A stretch of 13,394 nt of DNA from Candidatus Dojkabacteria bacterium (GCA_012511375.1 JAAZGF010000023.1:1-13394), one strand, 5' to 3'; shown: positions 1-8,300, counted from the first letter of the stretch. Notes: generated by a model from the sequence alone, not told the origin. Numbers and translations: made by a program.

Positions 1-1197
1 CAGGATAGGCTAAAGGAAACCCATGAAGTAGAGGTTACTACTTTTAGGAGTGAATCAGGCTATATAGATGGTAGGTGGCCAACAAATGTTAAGTTCGTGG
101 ATGAAATAGATATGGATTTAGGTAGGAGAGATTTTACTTTCAATGCTATGGCTATGGATCTTTCCAAAATGGATATGGATGGATTAGAGGAAGAGAAAGA
201 GGGAGATCTTTATGATCCTTTCAGTGGAATAGTGGATATTGAGAAAAAATTAGTTAGAGCAGTAGGTACACCTCTAGAGAGGTTTAAAGAAGATGGTTTG
301 AGGGCTTTTAAAGCGTGTAGGGTAGCATCTCAATTAGACTTCCAAATAGAAGAGGAGACATTTAATGCTATAAAGGAATCTATTCCTGTAGCTTCTAAGG
401 TTTCGATGGAAAGGATTAGAGATGAGTTCATGAAAATGCTTCTAGATTCACCAAAGCCATCTGTTGGTATAGAATTGATGCGTCAAGCAGGATTACTTAA
501 TATCTTCATCCCAGAGCTTTTGGAGGGAGTAGGGGTAGAGCAAAAGCTTTTTCACGCACATGATGTATATTGGCATACTCTTAAGACCTGTGATGCTGCT
601 CATGATAGTGTTAAACTAGCTGCGTTACTTCATGATATAGCTAAGCCTAGGACAGATATGGGTAATGGTCATTTCTATGGGCATGATAAAATGGGAGCCG
701 ATTTGGCAGAGGAGATAATGAAAAGGATGAAATTTTCTCATTCTGAAATAGAGAGAGTGAAAATATTGATAATGAATCATATGTTTTACTATCCTCATGT
801 GAAAGAAGATATGACAGAGGAGGAAAAAGAGAAGATAGAGGCTCATGGGTGGACGGATGCAGCAGTTAGAAGATTTATACAGAGAGTTGGAGAGGAGAAT
901 ATTGATGATCTATTTAAATTAAGAATGGCAGATGCTCTCTCTAATCCTGCAACAGTTTTCAAGCCAGATGAAATAACCTTTCTACAAAAAAGAATATCTG
1001 AAGTAAGAGAGCAAGATATGGCACTAAAGGTTACAGATTTAGATATAACAGGAGAGGATTTAATGAATCTAGGAATAGAAAAGGGTCCTGAGTTAGGAAC
1101 GATATTAAATGAGTTGTTAGATATGGTTGTTGAAGATCCTCTTCTTAATAGTAAGGAGAAACTACTAGAAGAGGCAAAAAGAATAGCAAATATTTAA
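1..1197 (+). CDS. cca: CCA-adding tRNA nucleotidyltransferase with HD domain (5' end outside window)
   Basis: This enzyme adds or repairs the 3'-CCA end of tRNAs in the cytoplasm. The reading frame is open from base 1, and the first 32 visible codons already match the family (FRSESGYIDGRWP), so the GTG at 97 is not the true start. The class II motif RRDFTFNAMAMD follows, then the KEDGLRAFKACRVA stretch of the neck region. A C-terminal HD-type domain carries LLHDIAKP (His codon at 631) and downstream His residues in FYGHD and MNHMFYYPH. About 398 residues are visible. The N-terminal GGxVRD-like and DxD catalytic motifs must lie upstream of the window. HD-domain versions are common in bacteria and can have phosphohydrolase activity on 2',3'-cyclic ends; that activity here is inferred. 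The gap to the next gene is 63 nt. Confidence 0.93.
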   Translation, partial: QDRLKETHEVEVTTFRSESGYIDGRWPTNVKFVDEIDMDLGRRDFTFNAMAMDLSKMDMDGLEEEKEGDLYDPFSGIVDIEKKLVRAVGTPLERFKEDGLRAFKACRVASQLDFQIEEETFNAIKESIPVASKVSMERIRDEFMKMLLDSPKPSVGIELMRQAGLLNIFIPELLEGVGVEQKLFHAHDVYWHTLKTCDAAHDSVKLAALLHDIAKPRTDMGNGHFYGHDKMGADLAEEIMKRMKFSHSEIERVKILIMNHMFYYPHVKEDMTEEEKEKIEAHGWTDAAVRRFIQRVGEENIDDLFKLRMADALSNPATVFKPDEITFLQKRISEVREQDMALKVTDLDITGEDLMNLGIEKGPELGTILNELLDMVVEDPLLNSKEKLLEEAKRIANI

Positions 1198-1203
1198 TTC
1201 TAC

Positions 1204-1238
1204 TTGTCATTAGTGCTCTCTATCTATTATCATATACT
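1204..1238 (+). promoter_or_regulatory. Candidate sigma70-type promoter for the RNase/AMP-pathway cluster
   Basis: The 63-nt gap after cca holds TTGTCA (1204-1209), one mismatch from the -35 consensus. It is followed by TATTAT (1225-1230, 15-nt spacer) and TATACT (1233-1238, 23-nt spacer). Neither spacing is ideal, so which -10 is used is uncertain. Transcription would start roughly 15-25 nt before the ATG at 1261, and that leader shows no Shine-Dalgarno motif. Read-through from cca is the alternative. Confidence 0.3.
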
Positions 1239-1260
1239 AATTACTTAAATAACTGCCTGT

Positions 1261-2667
1261 ATGCAAATACAATTCCTCGGAGCGGCAAAAGAAGTTACGG
1301 GAGCCTGTTTCTACATAGAGACAGATTGTATGAAGGCTCTTGTAGATTGTGGAGCCTTTCAAGGACCAGATGATATTGAATTTAAAAATTATGAACCTTT
1401 TCCTTTCAATCCTGCAGAGATAGATATAATCTTTTTAACTCATGCCCACTATGATCATACTGGAAGAATCCCACTAATGGTAAAGCAGGGCTTTAAAGGA
1501 AGAATAATATCAACTCAACCAACAAGAGATTTAGCTAAGATAATACTTTTAGACTCTGCTAATTTACAAAAAGAGGAGTATGAGAGGTGGATAGCTAGAC
1601 CTAAGAATCAAGAGGGTAGTAAAGAGGAAAGATTTGCAAAGCCTCTTTTTACAGAACAAGATGTAGAAGAGTGTATGAAATATTTTGAGGTACACCCATA
1701 CGGTAATTCTGTAAATATTACAAAAACATGTGAATTTAGAATGAGAGATGCAGGTCATATTTTAGGCTCTGCTATATTTGAGCTTTGGTTAGAAAATGAC
1801 GCAAAGAGGTTAAGGAAATTAGTTTTCTCTGGAGACTTAGGACAACCAGGAGCAAGGATTGTTAATGATCCAGATTTGATAAGAGATGCAGACTATGTGA
1901 TATGCGAATCTACATATGGAGATAGGTTACACAGAGACAGAAATGAAACTGTATTAGAACTCCTAGCAGCTCTTAAAAGTGCTCAAGAAAGCAAAGGTAA
2001 TATTTTAATTCCATCTTTTGCTATAGAGAGGACACAGGAGCTACTGTATGAAATAAATCTTTTTGTAGAGAACAAACTTCTTACTGGACTTCCAGTGTAT
2101 TTAGATAGTCCGATGGCTTCTAAAGCTACTGAGGTTTTTCGACAGTATCCTAACTTCTATGATGAAGATGCGAAAAGATTACTTAAGAAAGGTGATGACC
2201 CTTTCGATTTCCCTGGATTACAGAAGATAGATTCGGTAGAAGAATCAAAAAGACTTGCGGGCAAAAAAGGAGTCGCTATTATAGCTGGAAGTGGAATGTG
2301 TACTGGGGGCAGAATACTTCATCATTTAAAGAACAATGTAGAGGATCCCACGACCCATATTGTTATTGTTGGTTATCAAGTAAGAGGGACTTTAGGGAGA
2401 AAGATAGTTGATAGAGAGCCCGTACTGAATATCATGGGGCAGGAGTACAAGAATAATGCAAAACTATATACCCTTGGTGCTTTCTCAGGACATGGAGATC
2501 AAAGAGATTTAAGGTATTGGTTAAGAAGTTTTGGTCATACTCCTAGAAAAATATTCTTAGTTCATGGAGATGGGGATGTGATTAATGCCTTTAGGAGTAA
2601 TCTAAGAGAACACTTTAGAACAGAAATAGTTGCCCCTAACCAAGGGGAGAGTTTTAATTTAGATTAA
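1261..2667 (+). CDS. Metallo-beta-lactamase/beta-CASP RNase (YSH1/CPSF-73-like)
   Basis: Predicted zinc-dependent ribonuclease of the beta-CASP family, cytoplasmic, 468 aa, a normal length for the short bacterial form. The MBL metal site is complete: HAHYDH (H61, H63, D65, H66), H166 in DAGHILGSA, D192 in FSGDLG and a C-terminal H411 in FSGHGD. Beta-CASP features include CESTYGDR, IPSFAIERTQELLYEI, YLDSPMA and GSGMCTGGRILHHL, then the RNA-specificity motif region VGYQVRGTLGR. Family members act as endo- and/or 5'-3' exoribonucleases; the mode cannot be read from this sequence. There is no KH domain N-terminal to the MBL core, unlike archaeal aCPSF1. Only 5 nt separate it from the downstream isomerase gene, which suggests co-transcription with the AMP-pathway genes and a role in feeding them nucleotides (inference). 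Confidence 0.92.
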   Translation: MQIQFLGAAKEVTGACFYIETDCMKALVDCGAFQGPDDIEFKNYEPFPFNPAEIDIIFLTHAHYDHTGRIPLMVKQGFKGRIISTQPTRDLAKIILLDSANLQKEEYERWIARPKNQEGSKEERFAKPLFTEQDVEECMKYFEVHPYGNSVNITKTCEFRMRDAGHILGSAIFELWLENDAKRLRKLVFSGDLGQPGARIVNDPDLIRDADYVICESTYGDRLHRDRNETVLELLAALKSAQESKGNILIPSFAIERTQELLYEINLFVENKLLTGLPVYLDSPMASKATEVFRQYPNFYDEDAKRLLKKGDDPFDFPGLQKIDSVEESKRLAGKKGVAIIAGSGMCTGGRILHHLKNNVEDPTTHIVIVGYQVRGTLGRKIVDREPVLNIMGQEYKNNAKLYTLGAFSGHGDQRDLRYWLRSFGHTPRKIFLVHGDGDVINAFRSNLREHFRTEIVAPNQGESFNLD

Positions 2668-2672
2668 AAAAT

Positions 2673-3638
2673 ATGGTCGGGAAATATAGTGAGATTAAAA
2701 AAATATATGATGATATAAAAAAGTTGAACATCCAGGGAGCCACCAATGTTGCTATTGCTACCCTTGAAGGGATGAAGGTGTATGAACAGATTAGTAAGGA
2801 AACAGATAAAGAAGTGTTTTACAAAGAGTTGATAGAGGTAGGAACTGAGCTTTCTTTGGCAAGAGAGAATGAGCCTATGGCGAGAAATGGTGTAACATAT
2901 GTAAAATATTCTTTCGGACAAAGATTTTCTGAGTTACCAACGATAGAGGTTATGAAACAGATAGTACCTTCTCTTTGTGATGAATATGTTGACCTAATTG
3001 ATGATTTTACAGAAGAAGGAAGCAAAGATGACTTTCTAAAAAAGGTAAGTTACTTTTTTGGGAACTATAAAAAAATATTTACTCATTGTCATTCTTCAGC
3101 AGCAGTAGCTCTTATTAAATCTATGAGCAAGTCAGACCCGAAATTTGAAGCGGTATGTACAGAAACAAGACCTCTTTATCAGGGAAGAAAAACAGCTAGG
3201 AAATTATTAGAAGCAGGGGTAAAAACAACATTGATAGCAGATAGTGCAGGAGAGTCATTCATAATAGGAAGAGGTTCTATAAAAACAGAGATTGTATTTA
3301 TAGGATGCGATAAGATTACTTCAGGAGGACATGCGGTGAACAAGATTGGGAGCTGGGGGTTTGCTATGGCTGCTCATTATGTAGATAAACCTTTGTATGT
3401 AGTCACTCCAATCCTCAAAATAGATGCAGACTCATATGTATATGACTTAAAAATAGAAGTTAGAGAGTCCTCAGAACTTTGGGAAGATGCTCCAAAAGGT
3501 TTGAGTATGTATAATCCTGCGTTTGAAATAGTGGATAGTAAATTAATAACAGGATATGTGACAGAATTAGGTATTATTAAACCAAATGATATTGAAAAGG
3601 TAGCATTGCAAGCCTATCCTTGGTTATTACAGAAATAA
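2673..3638 (+). CDS. Ribose-1,5-bisphosphate isomerase (eIF2B-alpha/MtnA superfamily)
   Basis: Predicted to convert alpha-D-ribose-1,5-bisphosphate to ribulose-1,5-bisphosphate, the second step of the AMP pathway. The 321-aa protein has an N-terminal helical domain and a C-terminal Rossmann-like eIF2B domain. Signature segments are THCHSSAA (C139), TETRPLYQGRKTARKL, TLIADSA, FIGCDKITSGGHAVNKIGS (D213) and DKPLYVVTPILKID. C139 and D213 match the Cys/Asp pair reported as catalytic in the archaeal R15P isomerase. Within this superfamily, translation factor eIF2B-alpha and methylthioribose-1-phosphate isomerase are alternatives. The adjacent AMP phosphorylase makes R15P isomerase much the best reading. 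Its ATG lies 5 nt after the RNase stop with no Shine-Dalgarno, so translation probably depends on coupling or an SD-independent mechanism. Confidence 0.88.
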   Translation: MVGKYSEIKKIYDDIKKLNIQGATNVAIATLEGMKVYEQISKETDKEVFYKELIEVGTELSLARENEPMARNGVTYVKYSFGQRFSELPTIEVMKQIVPSLCDEYVDLIDDFTEEGSKDDFLKKVSYFFGNYKKIFTHCHSSAAVALIKSMSKSDPKFEAVCTETRPLYQGRKTARKLLEAGVKTTLIADSAGESFIIGRGSIKTEIVFIGCDKITSGGHAVNKIGSWGFAMAAHYVDKPLYVVTPILKIDADSYVYDLKIEVRESSELWEDAPKGLSMYNPAFEIVDSKLITGYVTELGIIKPNDIEKVALQAYPWLLQK

Positions 3639-3655
3639 ATTTAAAATACAAAATT

Positions 3656-5167
3656 ATGGCGTTCTACTTAAGAAGTAAAAATCTAGATTTAGGAGAAGAT
3701 ACTGATTTAAATATAGTGTTGAACAGGAGAGATGCAGCAAGGTTAGGGGTAAGAGAGGGAGAGATAGCTCTTGTAGGGATTGGAGAGGTTGAATTGTATG
3801 TTAATGTGATGGAGACAGACACTGAAATAGCAGAGGGAGAAATTGGGCTTTTTGAAGAAATTTGGAAAGAGTATAAAGTGTCTGATGGATACTCCATTTT
3901 TATAGATATCCCAAGACCAAGTGAATCTTTAGACATTATTAGCAAGAAGCTTTTGGGACACGATTTAAGTGAGAAAGATCTTGAAACTATTATGAAAGAT
4001 ATAGGGGAGGGGAAATTAAGAGAAGTGGAGATAGCCTTCTTTATATCAACATTCTTTAATCCAGGGTTTAATGATAATGAAATATATTGGATGGCAAAAG
4101 GAATGGCAAATTCAGGAGAAAAGTTGTCTTTTAAGGGAGTAAGAGAGAATGGTAATATTGTTGCAGACAAGCACTCAATTGGAGGTGTAGCAGGTAAAGC
4201 AATAACTCCAACACTAGTTCCCATATTGGTTGCTGGTGGTTTAATAGTGCCTAATACTTCTACAAGAGCTATAACTTCTCCAGCTGGGACTTCAGATATA
4301 TTAGAGGTTGTAATGCCTGTGACTTTAACAAAAGAGAAAGTTATGGAGGTAGTCCAACAAACAGGAGGCTGTATGTTCTGGGGTGGTTCTTTGGATCTTT
4401 CTCCTGCTGATGATGTAATTATCAATGTAGAAAGGTCATTAAAGATTCAGGAGTTTCAGAAAGTGTTGGTTAGTATTGTGGCTAAAAAAGTATGTTTGGG
4501 TATAACTCACATATTAATAGATCTTCCATATGGAAAGGGTTCTAAAGTAGAAAGAATAGATGATATCGATATGTTAGAGAGAGAATTTAAGAAACTATTC
4601 AAAAAATTTAACATACATTGTGAAACGATGAAAAGACCTGTACGTAGTCTTGATGCAAGAAGTGTAGGTCCCAACCTTGAGATTAATGAAGCATTAAGAA
4701 TATTAGAAAGAGAGGAGGATAGATGTAAGGAGGTAGAGAAGATAGTGATTGAGATGGCGACAAGGCTATTTGAAAGTACTCAAATAGTAAAGAGAGGGGA
4801 GGGTAAAAAACTTGCACGTGAGATATTAGATTCAGGAAAAGCACTAGACAAATTTTGGGAAATAGCTTTTGCTCAGGGTGCAACCAGAAGAGTCAAATCT
4901 TCTGATATTAAACCTGCAAATTTACAGTATGATCTTCTTTCTGATAGGGATGGTATTGTGAAAAATATAGATAATATTGAATTAATAATTGTAGCAAAAG
5001 CTTTGGGTAATCCTAAAATAAAAGAAGCAGGTATATATATACATAAAACTACAGATGAGGAAGTCAAAAAAGGCGAAAAGTTACTAACAATCTATGCAAC
5101 TACCGAATCGAGGCTAGAAAGTGGTAGAGGGTTATTAGATATAGATAAGATATATACTTTTAAATAG
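3656..5167 (+). CDS. AMP phosphorylase (archaeal-type, thymidine phosphorylase superfamily)
   Basis: Predicted to phosphorolyse AMP (and probably CMP/UMP) to the free base and ribose-1,5-bisphosphate. I chose the ATG at 3656 over the in-frame GTG/ATG-like start at 3620. It gives 503 aa, the usual length for archaeal AMP phosphorylases, begins with the conserved YLRSKNLDLG strand and avoids overlap with the upstream gene (stop 3636-3638; 17-nt gap). Residues 1 to about 85 form the extra N-terminal domain typical of the NMP-specific family, with RLGVREGEIALV. The phosphorylase core follows, with MANSGEKLSF, the phosphate/nucleoside site KHSIGGVAGK (K172-H173-S174), TRAITSPAGTSDILE, MFWGGSLDLSPADD and a C-terminal domain with ESGRGLLDIDKIY. 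Ordinary thymidine phosphorylases are shorter and lack this N-terminal domain. Its 3' end overlaps the convergent transglutaminase gene by 8 bp. Confidence 0.92.
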   Translation: MAFYLRSKNLDLGEDTDLNIVLNRRDAARLGVREGEIALVGIGEVELYVNVMETDTEIAEGEIGLFEEIWKEYKVSDGYSIFIDIPRPSESLDIISKKLLGHDLSEKDLETIMKDIGEGKLREVEIAFFISTFFNPGFNDNEIYWMAKGMANSGEKLSFKGVRENGNIVADKHSIGGVAGKAITPTLVPILVAGGLIVPNTSTRAITSPAGTSDILEVVMPVTLTKEKVMEVVQQTGGCMFWGGSLDLSPADDVIINVERSLKIQEFQKVLVSIVAKKVCLGITHILIDLPYGKGSKVERIDDIDMLEREFKKLFKKFNIHCETMKRPVRSLDARSVGPNLEINEALRILEREEDRCKEVEKIVIEMATRLFESTQIVKRGEGKKLAREILDSGKALDKFWEIAFAQGATRRVKSSDIKPANLQYDLLSDRDGIVKNIDNIELIIVAKALGNPKIKEAGIYIHKTTDEEVKKGEKLLTIYATTESRLESGRGLLDIDKIYTFK

Positions 5168-7013
5168 ATTTTTTTCTCTTTTTTCTGCCTGCGAACTTTC
5201 TGTATATATACAAGACAAGGGATATTAACCCAATTAATAGAGAAAGAACAATTAAGATAGGAAGTGTAACCACGATAGTTTTACCAAGGGTTGTTGTTTT
5301 AAGTATAGTATTAGCAAGTACTGAAATTTGAGAGAAAGAATCTTCAGGAAGTTCTTCTTTTTCTGTTAGATCAATATGTGTTCTCAAGTTGGCTAGGTCA
5401 ACATCTTCGTTTACACCGTAAACTTTTACAACAAACCCTTCCGTAGAGAGTTCATGTATATTGTTTGTAGAATATATTTTTATATTAGATAAAGAGTCTT
5501 CATTAAATACTTCCCATAAAACCCTATCTACCATTTTTCCAATCTTCATGTTTTTACTTTCAAATGTAGGATCTACAGATAACCAACCGTATTCCGGAAC
5601 CCATATTTGTACCCATTGATGTCTAACTTGATCCTTGTTGCTTGTAATACTTGTTAAGTTTGCATATCCAATAGCTGCCCTAGATGGAATTCCTTGTGCT
5701 CTAAGTAAGGCTATCATTAAATCGGAGTATTCCATACATACTGAAGGTCCTCCAGAGAGAGCTTCTAAAGCACCTATACGCTCATTCTCAGAAGTTGCTT
5801 TTGCGCTATCATACTCCAACACTTCATTAACAAAAGCATAATCAGCTTTGATAATATCTAAAAAGGTTTCCTTATCTTTCATTAAGGTTTCTGCTTCTTT
5901 CTTGATGGTATCGTTACTACTTTGCCAATACTTTGTTGAAAGTAGATATCTACTTAAAGATTTTGTTTCTTTAATATTCTTTAAGTAGCTGTTAAAAGGG
6001 ATCTCAAGAAAATCCTGATTTTCTTCCCATTCATCCTGTTCAACAGTAATATATCCTTTAATCTTAATCTTGTCTCGTTTGTTTGCTGCTACTTCAAAGA
6101 GGGCAAGAATATTTCCCTCCGAATCTTTATGCAAGCTCTTTGGGGAAGGGGATATGCTTTCAAAAAAGACTTTTTGATTAGTTTCAGAGAACTCTCTAGG
6201 TAAAGAGATCTCATATATATTAGTAGAGAGTACTCCTAGAAATTTCGAGTATTTCTCTGGGATAAGATTATCTGTCTTAGGTGTTTGGTACTCTAATTCA
6301 AATCTGTAAAGGACAGAAGTTCCAAATTCTAAGTAGGGCGAATTACCAATCCTATCTGTTTGAGAAAAGGTATAGAGTGTTTTCCCCTCCTCCTCAGTCT
6401 TAGAAAAAGAGGGATAGGCCTTGGATAAGGGTTGAATATCCTCATCTACGATTATGCTTAGCAAGTAGTTAAATTTCGTTAATGTTCCATTTTGTTCATC
6501 TTTTTGTTCAAAGATGGTATCTCTAGGTAGTGATGTTCCAATTATGTTAACGAACTTTCCAACTACAGTGATAAAGTCGTGGGAATTGTACGAAAGAGTC
6601 ATTTTGTAAGGGACTGAAGAAGTTGTAGCTCTCTCATTTGGAATAGTTATATATATACCATCTCCAGGATCATTCTCTTTTAATGAATAATCTAGATTAC
6701 TTCCTTTGTCATCTTTTACTGTAATACTTTGAATCTTGTATTGACGTTCTTGTGCTATATGTTCGTGCGAAGCAGTAGATATATCAGGTATATGGAATAT
6801 CTTTTCTCCCGCAGCAGGGAAGTAAAAGTTACTGTTTTTAACACTCCTAGTATATTTAGTTGTAACAGTTACATGGTCATTTCCAGTTGCATATGATATT
6901 TCTGTTTGGGTTTCTACGAGAAAATCCTCCTCAGAAGCAAAGACTTTATTTGTAAACAAAAAAGAAAGAAGTATCAGAAGGGAAGAAGAGAGAATTGTTG
7001 TTAATTTCTTCAT
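5160..7013 (-). CDS. Secreted membrane-anchored transglutaminase-like cysteine protein
   Basis: 617-aa exported protein of unknown substrate. The N-terminus is a clear signal peptide (KK, hydrophobic core about residues 7-20, probable cleavage after VFA at residue 26). Residues 30 to about 330 are beta-rich and resemble the DUF3857-like regions often placed before transglutaminase cores (weak, by eye). The transglutaminase core at about 390-490 has an intact triad: C426 in GGPSVCMEYSDLM, H465 in RHQWVQIW and D481 in SVDPTF. A single C-terminal transmembrane helix (about 579-602) ends in a positive tail RKKRKKSI, so the catalytic part should face outside. Bacterial members usually act as proteases or acyltransferases on proteins or peptides. 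It is a lone minus-strand gene with a divergent promoter shared with ychF. Confidence 0.87.
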   Translation of the reverse strand: MKKLTTILSSSLLILLSFLFTNKVFASEEDFLVETQTEISYATGNDHVTVTTKYTRSVKNSNFYFPAAGEKIFHIPDISTASHEHIAQERQYKIQSITVKDDKGSNLDYSLKENDPGDGIYITIPNERATTSSVPYKMTLSYNSHDFITVVGKFVNIIGTSLPRDTIFEQKDEQNGTLTKFNYLLSIIVDEDIQPLSKAYPSFSKTEEEGKTLYTFSQTDRIGNSPYLEFGTSVLYRFELEYQTPKTDNLIPEKYSKFLGVLSTNIYEISLPREFSETNQKVFFESISPSPKSLHKDSEGNILALFEVAANKRDKIKIKGYITVEQDEWEENQDFLEIPFNSYLKNIKETKSLSRYLLSTKYWQSSNDTIKKEAETLMKDKETFLDIIKADYAFVNEVLEYDSAKATSENERIGALEALSGGPSVCMEYSDLMIALLRAQGIPSRAAIGYANLTSITSNKDQVRHQWVQIWVPEYGWLSVDPTFESKNMKIGKMVDRVLWEVFNEDSLSNIKIYSTNNIHELSTEGFVVKVYGVNEDVDLANLRTHIDLTEKEELPEDSFSQISVLANTILKTTTLGKTIVVTLPILIVLSLLIGLISLVLYIYRKFAGRKKRKKSI

Positions 7014-7085
7014 TTATTTGGCAGTTAAGTAATGTTAACTATATAGTATATATCATATTTGTTCTCATTATTATATAATCCCTCT
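7014..7085. promoter_or_regulatory. Divergent promoter region between the transglutaminase gene and ychF
   Basis: This 72-bp gap must serve both genes. On the plus strand a perfect TATAAT lies at 7074-7079, exactly 6 nt before the ychF ATG at 7086, with no good -35. On the minus strand TATACT (complement of 7045-7050) would start transcription near 7038 and give the transglutaminase mRNA a leader of about 25 nt. The stretch 7034-7055 (GTTAACTATATAGTATATAT) is strongly AT-rich and partly self-complementary. This suits strand opening or an operator, but no specific regulator can be named. Confidence 0.6.
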
Positions 7086-8192
7086 ATGTCAATAAAACAA
7101 TCGCATTCATATTCATTAGGAATAGTAGGTTTACCCAATGTTGGGAAGTCAACGATATTTAATGCTTTAGCAAAGATGTCTGTTGCGGCAGAGAATTTTC
7201 CGTTTTGTACAATAGATAAGAACGTAGGGGTAGTTGAGATTCCTGATGAGAGATTAGAAAAATTATCAAAACATCTAAATGCAGAAAAAACTGTTCCTTC
7301 TGCTATGAAATTTGTAGATATTGCGGGGTTAGTTAAGGGAGCTTCTAAAGGAGAAGGATTAGGGAATCAATTTCTTTCGCATATTAGAGAGGTTGATGTC
7401 ATTATGTATGTATTAAGAGCTTTTAGAAGTGAGAATATAGTGCATGTGTATGAGAGGATTGATCCAGTAGAAGATTTTGAGATAGTACAATCAGAATTGA
7501 TATTAAAAGATATTGAGAGTATAGAGAAAAGATTAGGTACGGTTGAGAAGTTAAAGAAAATAGGGGACAAGGAGGGGACAAAAGAGTATGAGGTTTTAGC
7601 AAAAGTAACGAAGAGTCTCAACCAAGGTATTCCAGTTGTCGATATGGGTTTAAGCAAAGAGGAGGAGCTATATATCTCTAATCTTTTCCTACTTACGAGT
7701 AAGAAAAGAATGTTTATTCTTAATTACAAGGAGGGTATTGCTAGAGAGGAGGTAGAGGAATGGAAAAGGGAGATAGAAAAGAAGAGTAAAGATATTGTAT
7801 TAATAGTGGATGTGAAATTTGTTGGAGAGATGGCAAAGATGTCAGAGGAAGAGATAGAGGAGTATAGTAGTATGTTAGAGATAAAGCCAGAATTAGTAAG
7901 TAGTATCATTAATGCTGCATTTAGTACATTAGATTTAATAACTTTCTATACAGGTTCTCAGAAGGAGTGCAATGCTTGGTGCATACAAAAGGGAGCAACA
8001 GTCAAGGAGGCTGCTGGTGTCATTCATACAGATTTAGAGGAAGGGTTTGTAACTGCAGATATAGTTAATGTTGAGAGGATGATAGATGCAGGAGGGTGGG
8101 TAGAGACTAAGGAGGAGGGGATAGTGAAGAATGTAGGCAAAGAGCATATTATTGAGGATGGTGACTATATGATTGTATTGGCAAATAGGTAG
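7086..8192 (+). CDS. ychF: Redox/ribosome-associated ATPase YchF (OLA1/Obg family)
   Basis: Universal P-loop nucleotide hydrolase that binds ribosomes and prefers ATP to GTP in studied members. With the start at 7086 the protein is 368 aa. G1 is GLPNVGKS (residues 15-22), switch II/G3 is DIAGLVKGASKGEGLG, and G4 is NYKE (N213-E216), the NxxE variant that replaces NKxD in this family. The C-terminal TGS domain begins near TFYTGSQKECNAW (286) and ends in DGDYMIVLANR. An in-frame ATG at 7059 would add 9 residues, but a perfect TATAAT lies between the two starts (7074-7079). An mRNA from that promoter begins at or near 7086, so 7086 is preferred and the message is probably leaderless. The gene appears to be monocistronic. 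Confidence 0.95.
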   Translation: MSIKQSHSYSLGIVGLPNVGKSTIFNALAKMSVAAENFPFCTIDKNVGVVEIPDERLEKLSKHLNAEKTVPSAMKFVDIAGLVKGASKGEGLGNQFLSHIREVDVIMYVLRAFRSENIVHVYERIDPVEDFEIVQSELILKDIESIEKRLGTVEKLKKIGDKEGTKEYEVLAKVTKSLNQGIPVVDMGLSKEEELYISNLFLLTSKKRMFILNYKEGIAREEVEEWKREIEKKSKDIVLIVDVKFVGEMAKMSEEEIEEYSSMLEIKPELVSSIINAAFSTLDLITFYTGSQKECNAWCIQKGATVKEAAGVIHTDLEEGFVTADIVNVERMIDAGGWVETKEEGIVKNVGKEHIIEDGDYMIVLANR

Positions 8193-8201
8193 AAAGGGTT
8201 C

Positions 8202-8225
8202 CTGAGAGTGTAGTCTTCTTAGTTT
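8202..8225 (+). terminator. Weak candidate intrinsic terminator after ychF
   Basis: CTGAGA (8202-8207) can pair with TCTTAG (8217-8222), including one G-T pair. A 9-nt loop separates the arms, and TTTATTCTTCC and further pyrimidine-rich DNA follow (to about 8253). The stem is short and probably unstable, so termination could be weak or Rho-dependent. Confidence 0.28.
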
Positions 8226-8300
8226 ATTCTTCCTTTGTTTCTTTTTCTTTCTCAAAATGATAATATATGTACACAGGTATGGTAATATGCAAGAGGATTG

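Noticed and set aside
1209..1241. Inverted repeat ATTAGT...ACTAAT between cca and the RNase gene as a terminator
   Set aside because: Six AT-rich base pairs with a 21-nt loop and no T-run make it too weak; such matches are expected in this composition.
3620..3655. Upstream start for AMP phosphorylase (12 extra residues)
   Set aside because: It overlaps the isomerase 3' end, the added residues do not resemble the family, and the 3656 start gives exactly the usual length of 503 aa.
3664..4425. Long minus-strand open frame (253 codons) inside AMP phosphorylase
   Set aside because: It mirrors a purine-rich coding strand, so its translation is Ser/Ile/Pro/Leu-rich low complexity with no recognisable motif. 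The plus-strand gene has strong family motifs throughout.
7059..7085. Upstream ATG for ychF
   Set aside because: The nine added residues match nothing typical of YchF, and the perfect TATAAT lies within them.
8213..8253. Pyrimidine-rich tract after ychF as a small gene or regulatory RNA
   Set aside because: The tract has no start with plausible coding and no stable structure beyond the weak hairpin listed; minus-strand open frames there are low-complexity Lys/Arg shadows.
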